A stretch of 64,000 nt of DNA from Pseudomonas sp. Seg1 (GTDB lineage Bacteria; Pseudomonadota; Gammaproteobacteria; Pseudomonadales; Pseudomonadaceae), in the NCBI RefSeq assembly GCF_018326005.1, contig NZ_AP021903.1, forward strand, positions 1,986,001-2,050,000. Direction: 5' to 3'. Position 1 is the first letter of the stretch. Each line of letters begins with the position of its first letter. The notes below the pieces were generated by a model, which was given only the letters and a program-made list of their open reading frames with translations, ran no database searches and had not been told where the DNA came from. A program made the position numbers and the translations under genes. This document shows positions 1 through 6,394 of the stretch, in pieces.

Positions 1-2
1 TC

Positions 3-218
3 TTGCGTTTCGCCAAACCGATACTGCCCAAGGTTCGCGAGTTGATCGCCGAACTCACCCAAGACCTTGAGCAAAAAATCAACTCCGGCGACATCAGTGC
101 GCAGATGTTGATCGACAAAGTCGCCAGCGCCGGAATTCTCAGCGTCCTGCTCCCCAGTGCTGCATGGCCCCAGGCTGGAAGAGTCATGGCGTCATCTGCC
201 GCACAGCAAGAGCCGTGA
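3..218 (+). CDS. C-terminal end of an unidentified protein (5' truncated)
   Basis: The reading frame is open to the left edge of the window, so only about the last 71 residues are visible, and the TTG at position 3 need not be a start. The visible part is helical, with a charged stretch (KVRELIAELTQDLEQK) and then an alanine-rich tail. I do not recognise the family. Its stop lies directly against the stop of the convergent catalase-like gene, leaving no intergenic space. It could be a shadow frame, but the tight convergent end and absence of a competing gene make a real C-terminus more likely. Confidence 0.5.
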   Translation: MRFAKPILPKVRELIAELTQDLEQKINSGDISAQMLIDKVASAGILSVLLPSAAWPQAGRVMASSAAQQEP

Positions 219-1382
219 TCAACCGCCATTGCGCTGATGACGATAGTCGCTGACCGCCTCGTACACCGCTTTGCGCAGGCGATTGATCCCGCCAATCGGG
301 CGGTGCGCTTCAATGCCGAACCAGGGGTTGAAAGACAGGTTGTCGCAATCGAGGTTCTGCTGCGGTGTATCGAAATCCTGAGGTGGCACGGTGATACGGG
401 CCACGGTTTCGAACGGCGAATCCTGCTCGCGCCACTCGATGCTGGTGTCCTCGATCGGCATGTATTTGTTGGCATCCTGGCGCTGAATCTGCAGCAGGAA
501 ACAGGCCGGTACGCGATCCGTCGAGAGTTGCTGATACAGGGCGCTGCGCAGGAAGTTCGGCAGATCCTGGTTTTGTTGGGGCAGGGTGTAGGCCGGGCAA
601 TTGTCGGGATCCGGCGTTACTCGGAACTTGGCGTTCGACTCGCCGAACTTGTACGGCGAGACCGAGAAATACGTGGTCCGTGTCGGGCTGTCCGGCGCAG
701 GCGACAAGGTCGCCAGGGCAATAAACAGATGCCGGACTTGCCAGGTGCGGGGATCCCAACCGGGGAAAAACGCCATGACCTTTTTGCCGTCAGCTTGCGC
801 CGCCACATTCTGACGATACTCGGCGACATCACTGACAAAGAAGTTCGGATGACTGAACATCACGAAGTCTTGCTCATGCTGTTGCTGGCGGTTGTCGAGC
901 AAGGGTTTGCCGGGTACGTCGAGCAGTTTGATCGCCATGCCCCGGGCATCGCGGATGCTGTCGAACTGCGGATAGGCGTTGCCGTTGGACAGGCGAATCA
1001 GCGCTTGCCAGGTTTTCCCCGGCTCGCTGAACACGCCCTGCTGCAACGACTGGGCAAGTTGCGGCAGAACCAGCACCTGCGCCTTCACGCAACCATGCGC
1101 CTTGGCGTGAGCGTCGCGCAGATAGCGGGTCGGCTCGCGGTGCTGATCAACAATGCGCACGGCGGTCTGGATCACCTCTTGAGTCATGGCCGACTCGCCC
1201 GGCGGAATCTGCTCCAGCGCGGAAACCGGGCCACGGTGCTGCCAGGCAAACCAGGCCCAGGCAACGGCCCAGCCGAGCAGTCCGATGGCGAGTAACAACA
1301 GCAGGGTTTTGCCCAGGAGGCGCCCCAGCCACAACCAGATCCGGGCCAGCGGCGGGAGGTCTTTCTTGAAGGTCGAGATCAT
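219..1382 (-). CDS. Catalase-family (SrpA/y4iL-like) membrane-anchored haem protein
   Basis: A 387-residue protein with one N-terminal membrane segment (about residues 27-50), followed by a catalase-like fold of the small, peroxidase-related type (family recognition from memory). Recognisable stretches include HAKAHGCVKA near residue 95, the KLLDVPG segment and the FVMFSHPNFF motif. The start was set at 1382 because its ATG overlaps the upstream gene's TGA in an ATGA junction. A longer frame begins at 1439 but lies inside the cytochrome gene. It is much shorter than classical catalases (about 480 residues or more), so true catalase activity is doubtful; oxidation of an organic or lipid peroxide is an alternative. 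Translational coupling to the di-heme cytochrome suggests the two work together at the inner membrane. Confidence 0.8.
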   Translation of the reverse strand: MISTFKKDLPPLARIWLWLGRLLGKTLLLLLAIGLLGWAVAWAWFAWQHRGPVSALEQIPPGESAMTQEVIQTAVRIVDQHREPTRYLRDAHAKAHGCVKAQVLVLPQLAQSLQQGVFSEPGKTWQALIRLSNGNAYPQFDSIRDARGMAIKLLDVPGKPLLDNRQQQHEQDFVMFSHPNFFVSDVAEYRQNVAAQADGKKVMAFFPGWDPRTWQVRHLFIALATLSPAPDSPTRTTYFSVSPYKFGESNAKFRVTPDPDNCPAYTLPQQNQDLPNFLRSALYQQLSTDRVPACFLLQIQRQDANKYMPIEDTSIEWREQDSPFETVARITVPPQDFDTPQQNLDCDNLSFNPWFGIEAHRPIGGINRLRKAVYEAVSDYRHQRNGG

Positions 1383-3196
1383 GGCAATTGCGCCTCCAGT
1401 GGACCGCCAAGGACTTTCAGGTATTCCAGCAACGCCCAACGTTCTTCGGGCTGCAACCAGCGGCCGATGACGCCGTTGCCGCGTTCACCCGCACGGAATT
1501 CATGCCCGCTGTTGTGGTTGCCGGTGATCCGCGTGTCGAACAGGAAGCCGTTGGTAAAAGCCTCGGTGCGATAGCCCAGATGACGCGGATCGTATTCGAA
1601 GCTGCCTTTATAGAAGGTGGTGGCGCGCTCATCCTGCGGCGACAGCAACTGATAAAGGCTCGGCACCGAACCGTTGTGCAGAAACGGCGCAGTGGCCCAG
1701 ACGCCGGCCAGTGGGCGAGCCTTGTAGGCGACTTTTTCGCGCACACCGATCGGCAGGCCGAAACCGTCGAGTCGCGGTTTCTCTTGCGCAGTGACGTTGG
1801 CTTCGCGGTAAGCGCGGTTTTCGACGAATGCGGTGACGTACGCCAGGCCTTTGGCCACGGATAACTGGCTCAGATCTAGCGGCTCCTCGGGTGACGGGTG
1901 CAGTTTCACGTCCATTTTTTCCAGCTCCTTCAAGTCCCATTGCAGGGCCGTGAGGTCGAAACGATGGCTGGCGATGTTGTTGGCAGCATTCGGATCGGTG
2001 CCGATCACCTCCACTGGCAACAGGTGCAAATGTTGCACCCAGCGTTCGCCTTCCTGAGTCTTGCGCGGAACGTGGCAGCCGGCGCAGTTTTCGGTAAACA
2101 GTGCGCGCCCCCTGGCCGCCAGCGCTTTATCGACGACGCCAAACACGTCTTCCGGCCACGCGGGTGGTTGCAGGCGCTGCAGGGTTTCTTCGATTTTGTG
2201 CAGATCACGCACACGGACGCTGGAGGCATAGCGTTCATCACCTTGCAGCGGTTGGCCATTGGCGTCGAAGAAGTTCAGGGTGGCGCCGACACCCAATGCC
2301 TCGCCGATGTTGCGCGCCATCGGCTGTTGCGCAGAACCGTTCCACTGCACCCAGTCGAACGTCCACATGTCCCACAACTGCGGGTAGTCCACCGGCGCGT
2401 TGGCGACGCGATAGTTGGCGGGAGAAATGGCATCGCCGAACGTCGCGTTGGCAATCCGCCCGAATGCATCGGTGCGTCCCGGGCCTTCTTCGGTGGGGTA
2501 GAGGCCACGGTGGGTGTCGTTCCAGGCGACTTTCAGAAAGGTGTTCAGCGAGCCTTTGAAGTCTTTGCGCAGTTGCTCGCGGCGTGCGTCGTAGTCATTG
2601 CCCAGCACCTTGCGCGCGAAGCGTTCGAATTTCCATGGGTTGTAGTAAGTCGAGGTCAGACTGGCGACCAAGGCTTGTCCGAAACTGCCGCCGCGCAGCG
2701 TAGGAACACTGGAAGGCAATACGTGTTGCGCCGAGCCGCCATCAATACGCACGGCTTGGCCGTTAAAGCGCAATTCGCCGGTATGGCAAGCGGCGCAAGT
2801 TATGTCCAGATATTGCTCGGTGCTTCCGGGATTCTGGTGCCGCGCAAAGCCGACAGGAAGATTGCCGGGGTTGTTTGGCGTGGCTTTCTGTTGTGGATCA
2901 ATCAGAAAGCCAAAGCGTGCGAGGTATTCGGGAGAGGCGAAACGCTGTTGCGAAAAGGGCAACTCCAGCGCCTGGAACCACTCGTAACGCAATCCTTTGA
3001 CCTGAGTGCCCTGTGGCGTGAAGTAGTAGGTCTGGCGTTCTGCCTGCGACCACTGATTCAGGTAATGCACCTGCTGCACGGGGGTGTAGAAGGGTAATTT
3101 CGGATTGGCGACGTAATACAACACCACCGCAAGGACGAGTCCAAGCAGCACGACGATCAGGGTCAGCACACGGAATAAGAGGCGCAAGATAAACAT
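1379..3196 (-). CDS. Di-heme cytochrome c peroxidase-like protein (RoxA-like)
   Basis: A 605-residue protein with an N-terminal hydrophobic anchor (about residues 5-30) and two c-type haem attachment motifs, CAACH at residues 134-138 and CAGCH near residue 370. The wide spacing and length fit the large di-heme peroxidase/RoxA-like family rather than the roughly 330-residue bacterial CcpA. The haem domains should face the periplasm. The stop overlaps the start of the catalase-like gene (ATGA), giving a two-gene operon. Substrate unknown: hydrogen peroxide, another peroxide or an oxygenase reaction are all possible. Confidence 0.85.
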   Translation of the reverse strand: MFILRLLFRVLTLIVVLLGLVLAVVLYYVANPKLPFYTPVQQVHYLNQWSQAERQTYYFTPQGTQVKGLRYEWFQALELPFSQQRFASPEYLARFGFLIDPQQKATPNNPGNLPVGFARHQNPGSTEQYLDITCAACHTGELRFNGQAVRIDGGSAQHVLPSSVPTLRGGSFGQALVASLTSTYYNPWKFERFARKVLGNDYDARREQLRKDFKGSLNTFLKVAWNDTHRGLYPTEEGPGRTDAFGRIANATFGDAISPANYRVANAPVDYPQLWDMWTFDWVQWNGSAQQPMARNIGEALGVGATLNFFDANGQPLQGDERYASSVRVRDLHKIEETLQRLQPPAWPEDVFGVVDKALAARGRALFTENCAGCHVPRKTQEGERWVQHLHLLPVEVIGTDPNAANNIASHRFDLTALQWDLKELEKMDVKLHPSPEEPLDLSQLSVAKGLAYVTAFVENRAYREANVTAQEKPRLDGFGLPIGVREKVAYKARPLAGVWATAPFLHNGSVPSLYQLLSPQDERATTFYKGSFEYDPRHLGYRTEAFTNGFLFDTRITGNHNSGHEFRAGERGNGVIGRWLQPEERWALLEYLKVLGGPLEAQLP

Positions 3197-3457
3197 CCTT
3201 GTCGAATTGTTGCGCTGTTATGCCTGAGCTTGACCCGGTGCGGCAAGTGGCCATTACGCCAAGTCATAAGGATGGGTGATTCGCTCGCGCTCAGGATCAG
3301 ATGACAGAAGCTTCATCATCCGTTTGCCCAAATGCGTTTTGGTCCCTGAACTTATCGCAGGTTTACTGCTCTCATGCCGGTAGCCATTGGTCGTGGCGGC
3401 CTGATAAGCTCGCGGCTTTACTCGATTGCCCTTTCGGCGCATGAACAAGGAAATAGC

Positions 3458-4177
3458 ATGAAACAGCATCGGTTGGCGGCGGCGGTAGCCCTGGTTAGCC
3501 TGGTCCTCGCGGGTTGTGATTCGCAGACCAGCGTAGAGCTGAAAACCCCGGCGCAAAAAGCTTCCTACGGTATCGGCCTGAACATGGGCAAGAGCCTGGC
3601 TCAGGAAGGCATGGATGACCTGGACTCCAAAGCGGTAGCCCAGGGCATCGAAGATGCCGTCGGCAAGAAAGAACAGAAGCTGAAAGATGAAGAACTGGTC
3701 GAAGCTTTCGCCGCGCTGCAAAAGCGTGCCGAAGAGCGCATGGCCAAGATGAGCGAAGAGTCGGCAGCTGCCGGCAAGAAGTTCCTCGAAGAAAACGGCA
3801 AGAAGGCTGGCGTGACTACCACCGCCTCGGGCTTGCAGTACGAAGTGGTCAAGAAAGCTGACGGCCCACAGCCTAAGCCTACCGACGTAGTGACCGTTCA
3901 CTACACCGGCAAGCTGACCAACGGCACCGTTTTCGACAGCTCCGTCGAGCGCGGCAGCCCGATCGATCTGCCGGTGAGCGGCGTGATCCCGGGTTGGGTT
4001 GAAGGTCTGCAACTGATGCACGTTGGCGAGAAGTACAAACTGTACATCCCTAGCGATCTGGCTTACGGCGCACAATCGCCAAGCCCGGCAATCCCGGCCA
4101 ACTCGGTTCTGGTTTTCGATCTGGAACTGCTGGCCATCAAGGATCCAGCCAAAGAAGACGCTGCTGCCGCCAAGTAA
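3458..4177 (+). CDS. FKBP-type peptidyl-prolyl isomerase, lipoprotein (FklB/Mip-like)
   Basis: A 239-residue protein beginning with a lipoprotein signal whose lipobox reads LAGC (Cys near residue 20). An N-terminal helical dimerisation region (about 25-120) precedes the FKBP domain (about 135-230), with VTVHYTGKL, GTVFDSS and the GVIPGWVEGL segment typical of the active pocket. The start at 3458 is preferred over an in-frame codon at 3374 because AAGGA sits seven bases upstream and the signal peptide then starts correctly. It should catalyse proline isomerisation and chaperone folding in the periplasm. Divergent from the cytochrome gene and followed by a hairpin. Confidence 0.93.
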   Translation: MKQHRLAAAVALVSLVLAGCDSQTSVELKTPAQKASYGIGLNMGKSLAQEGMDDLDSKAVAQGIEDAVGKKEQKLKDEELVEAFAALQKRAEERMAKMSEESAAAGKKFLEENGKKAGVTTTASGLQYEVVKKADGPQPKPTDVVTVHYTGKLTNGTVFDSSVERGSPIDLPVSGVIPGWVEGLQLMHVGEKYKLYIPSDLAYGAQSPSPAIPANSVLVFDLELLAIKDPAKEDAAAAK

Positions 4178-4193
4178 TCGGCCAGGGCTTCAA

Positions 4194-4225
4194 CAACAAC
4201 GCCTCGCTTATGCGGGGCGTTGTTG
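4194..4225 (+). terminator. Hairpin terminator after the FKBP gene
   Basis: A 14-base stem (CAACAACGCCTCGC pairing with GCGGGGCGTTGTTG, one G-T pair) around a TTAT loop, 16 bases after the FKBP stop. There is no strong T run after it, so termination may be weak or the hairpin may protect the 3' end. Confidence 0.6.
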
Positions 4226-4426
4226 CATCTGGACCTTGGCAAGGGTAAACAGAGCGAACCGATGCCGGTCAGAAGAGTCATAGCCTTTGAGGTTGCTGCG
4301 CTAGACGCCCTGAGCCGCCAAGTCAATGAAATATTGGGGTTTTTTATGTGAGTAAAAAACGCCCGATCTGAGCGCAGCCCTTATGAAACGGGGCTCTCAG
4401 CGCTGAAATGCAGCTCTGTTCACAAG

Positions 4427-4451
4427 GTTATCCACAATTTGTGTGGATAAC
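4427..4451. promoter_or_regulatory. Inverted pair of perfect DnaA-box sequences
   Basis: GTTATCCACA, a 5-base spacer and TGTGGATAAC form a perfect 10-base inverted repeat. Each arm contains TTATCCACA, the canonical DnaA box. The pair lies 20 bases upstream of the ATG at 4471, inside the likely 5' leader or promoter of the YkvA gene. DnaA binding here is inference; a dyad operator for another regulator, or a leader hairpin, are alternatives. No dnaA, dnaN, gidA or AT-rich unwinding element is near, so this is not the origin. Confidence 0.5.
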
Positions 4452-4470
4452 ATTTCAACGGGAGGAAAAG

Positions 4471-4926
4471 ATGAAAGCTCCGTGGAATTTCGCTCGATTC
4501 CTGCCCTTGGCTGGCCGGTTGCTCGCTCGCGGTCGCCTGCCGACGTTGCTGTTTGCGGTAGCCAGCAAAGGCGCTGCGCAGGGCAATCGTCTCGGAAAAC
4601 TGAAGGATGATCTGCGTTTGCTCCAGGCGCTATGCCTGGCCTACTGGCGCGGCGAGTATCGCGCTATCAGTCCCAAAGCGTTGATCTCGGTGGTCGCGGG
4701 GCTGATGTATTTCCTCAGTCCGGTCGATGCAATCCCGGATTTCATCCCGGTATTCGGCATGCTTGATGACATAGCCGTCCTCGCCTGGCTGATGAAAACC
4801 CTCGACGATGAACTCAGCGCCTTCAGACTTTGGCGCAATCGCCAGCAACCGGAAAAACTGGCGGTCGTCGAGCGACTGCCTGATACCCCCGCGCAACTGC
4901 AACTTCAGGGCCCGAAAAAGCCCTGA
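4471..4926 (+). CDS. YkvA family (DUF1232) small membrane protein
   Basis: A 151-residue protein. The diagnostic DUF1232 segment is YFLSPVDAIPDFIPVFG followed by DDIAVLAWLMK (about residues 80-115), spanning one or two membrane segments. The start at 4471 has a strong GGAGG seven bases upstream; an earlier in-frame start would lie within the DnaA-box palindrome. The family is widespread but has no settled function. It stands alone, between the FKBP terminator and the XRE operon. Confidence 0.85.
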   Translation: MKAPWNFARFLPLAGRLLARGRLPTLLFAVASKGAAQGNRLGKLKDDLRLLQALCLAYWRGEYRAISPKALISVVAGLMYFLSPVDAIPDFIPVFGMLDDIAVLAWLMKTLDDELSAFRLWRNRQQPEKLAVVERLPDTPAQLQLQGPKKP

Positions 4927-5038
4927 TCCACCCAACCCGCCAACAGATAGATACCCCCCGCGACCTTGGCCGCTGTTAGGATTACACTTCTAGGGAAAAG
5001 TGCCGACTCGCTAAGTGTTGTTGTCCTACGGGGTAGTC

Positions 5039-5380
5039 ATGGATATTCAGATAATTGCACGCGATGGCGAACCCGAATACGCGGTTCTGCCATGGGCTCA
5101 GTATCAGGCTCTACTGAAAGCAGCAGGCATCAACGAAACACCGTCGCGGCAGGCTCCAGAGCCAGTCGCGGCATCACCGGACCCGATTCTTCCAGGTCTG
5201 GATCAACTACGCAGTTTGCGCGAAGGGAAGGGCATCGCCATCGAGGCGCTGGCCCGCACGGTAGGCATCAGCCCGTCTTACCTGGCCATGATTGAAAGTG
5301 GTGAGCGTCTGCCTGACGCCGCGATTCGCCGCAGCCTGGCCTGGGAACTGACGGTGCCAGGGTGGAGGGAAGAATCGTGA
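5039..5380 (+). CDS. XRE-family helix-turn-helix protein with antitoxin-like N-terminus
   Basis: A 113-residue protein. Residues 1-30 (DGEPEYAVLPWAQYQALL) resemble the short N-terminal strand-helix of Phd/HigA-type antitoxins. Residues 55-105 form a Cro/C1 helix-turn-helix (IEALARTVGISPSYLAMIE, then SGERLPDAAIRRSLA). The ATG at 5039 was chosen because the protein then begins MDIQII; its Shine-Dalgarno is weak. The stop overlaps the GTG of the next gene, so the two are co-translated. It could repress its own operon. No toxin fold is recognisable in the neighbours, so toxin-antitoxin function is not supported. Confidence 0.75.
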   Translation: MDIQIIARDGEPEYAVLPWAQYQALLKAAGINETPSRQAPEPVAASPDPILPGLDQLRSLREGKGIAIEALARTVGISPSYLAMIESGERLPDAAIRRSLAWELTVPGWREES

Positions 5381-5748
5381 GCGTACGCATCAGTCGACAA
5401 CATTGGGACGGATTGCTGGGGGAGCTGGATCAGGCACGCAGGCAGCGCCATCTGCTGACTTATCGGGCGCTGCTCGAACGTTTGCAATTGCCGACGCCGG
5501 CGATGCAGACCCTGACCGCCGCGCTTGAGCATCTGGCGGCACTCGACGCCAAGGCCGAACAGCCGTTGCGCAGCTCGTTGGTAATCAGTCAGGGCGCGAG
5601 TCGTCTGCCGCGCACCGGTTTTTTCGAGTGCGTTGAGCGTCTGGGACGTTTTTCCGGGCCGTCCGATGGTGTTGCAGCGGCTTCCTGGCATGCTTCGGAA
5701 GTGGTCAGAGTCTTCGAATACGAGTACCCGGAATCGGCGGAGGCCTGA
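5377..5748 (+). CDS. Conserved hypothetical protein in XRE/Sel1 operon
   Basis: A 123-residue protein starting at a GTG that overlaps the preceding TGA (GTGA), with GGAGGGA just upstream. The N-terminal 70 residues are helical and rich in Arg/Leu, and the C-terminal part ends acidic (VFEYEYPESAEA). I do not recognise a domain. Overlap with the regulator and direct abutment to the Sel1 gene show it belongs to a three-gene unit. Confidence 0.65.
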   Translation: MSVRISRQHWDGLLGELDQARRQRHLLTYRALLERLQLPTPAMQTLTAALEHLAALDAKAEQPLRSSLVISQGASRLPRTGFFECVERLGRFSGPSDGVAAASWHASEVVRVFEYEYPESAEA

Positions 5749-6156
5749 GTGTTTTTACGACTCAAGGCGCAGGCCAGCTACTGGTTGGCGCGCCGGCTGT
5801 TTCACTGGTCGTGGTTTGTCCGTCAGCCGCGCGGCTGGCGTTGGCTGGAGGGCCAGTTCGCACGCATGGCCAACCTCGGCGATGTCGGCGCGCAAAGCTT
5901 CTACGGACACATCCTGACCTTTCGCGGTGTCGGGCTGGGGGCGCGAGAAGAAGGCGTGCGCCTGTTGCGGTTGGCGGCCCTGGCCGGTGATGGCAAAGCG
6001 GCCTATCAGGTCGGTGTGATCAGCCTGGCAGGCACGCCAAGCAAAGCGCCGGATCCTGTCGAAGCCGCACGCTGGTGGAATATGGCGGCCAAGGCCGGGC
6101 ATCCGTTGGCCGAGCTTAAATTGAAAGAACTGGGGACTGGAGGTTCAACGCAGTAA
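5749..6156 (+). CDS. Sel1-repeat protein
   Basis: A 135-residue protein starting at GTG immediately after the TGA of the previous gene. Residues 40-130 contain two to three Sel1-like (TPR-related) repeats, seen as AREEGVRLLRLAALAGDGKAAYQVG-type helices and EAARWWNMAAKAGHPLAELKL, the last being a textbook Sel1 repeat end. Such solenoids mediate protein-protein contacts. The N-terminus is basic and aromatic (ARRLFHWSWFVRQPRGWRW) with no clear signal peptide. A strong hairpin follows. Confidence 0.8.
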   Translation: MFLRLKAQASYWLARRLFHWSWFVRQPRGWRWLEGQFARMANLGDVGAQSFYGHILTFRGVGLGAREEGVRLLRLAALAGDGKAAYQVGVISLAGTPSKAPDPVEAARWWNMAAKAGHPLAELKLKELGTGGSTQ

Positions 6157-6178
6157 CTTCAAATATGTCTGCCCAATA

Positions 6179-6210
6179 AACGTGGCGTGAGGGAAACCTC
6201 ACGCCACGTT
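6179..6210 (+). terminator. Rho-independent terminator after the Sel1 gene
   Basis: AACGTGGCGTGAGG pairs perfectly with CCTCACGCCACGTT around a GAAA tetraloop, and T-rich sequence follows (TTTGCGTTTA). It closes the XRE/unknown/Sel1 operon. Confidence 0.85.
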
Positions 6211-6311
6211 TGCGTTTATGCCGGTCTGTTTATTTTTTTTGATGTTTTACAGACTAGTCCTACATCCATTGCCTACTTGCCTGACTTCTTTCCTGATTGA
6301 TCCCCCGCACA

Positions 6312-6342
6312 GTTCCCGCGCCTAATTTTTGCGCGAGGGAAC
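6312..6342 (+). promoter_or_regulatory. Hairpin that would sequester the leader ribosome binding site
   Basis: GTTCCCGCGC (6312-6321) can pair with GCGCGAGGGAAC (6331-6342), apart from a two-base GA bulge, around an AT-rich 9-base loop. The 3' arm contains GAGGGA, the Shine-Dalgarno of the ATG at 6347. If it forms in the mRNA it would hide the ribosome binding site ahead of the RHS gene. This is seen in sequence only; structure and effect are inference. Confidence 0.4.
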
Positions 6343-6346
6343 GTTC

Positions 6347-6394
6347 ATGCTCGACCCGGTCATTCAGTCCACTCCGTACGCCAGCGTACGTTGA
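6347..6394 (+). CDS. Possible 15-codon leader ORF coupled to the RHS gene
   Basis: ATG at 6347 has a good GAGGGA six bases upstream and encodes 15 residues (MLDPVIQSTPYASVR) ending in a TGA that shares one base with the RHS start (TGATG at 6392-6396). The RHS start itself lacks an obvious Shine-Dalgarno. Two readings are possible: a translationally coupled leader peptide, or the true RHS N-terminus separated from the rest by a frameshift. The sequence alone does not decide. Confidence 0.4.
   Translation: MLDPVIQSTPYASVR

Noticed and set aside
237..1295. Long open frame opposite the catalase-like gene
   Set aside because: High-GC shadow frame with no recognisable product; the minus-strand gene has a clear family and overlap with its partner.
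4427..4451. Replication origin suggested by DnaA boxes
   Set aside because: Only two boxes, no AT-rich unwinding region, and none of the usual origin genes.
5039..5748. Type II toxin-antitoxin pair
   Set aside because: The XRE protein is antitoxin-like but the partner shows no toxin fold and a Sel1 gene is part of the unit.
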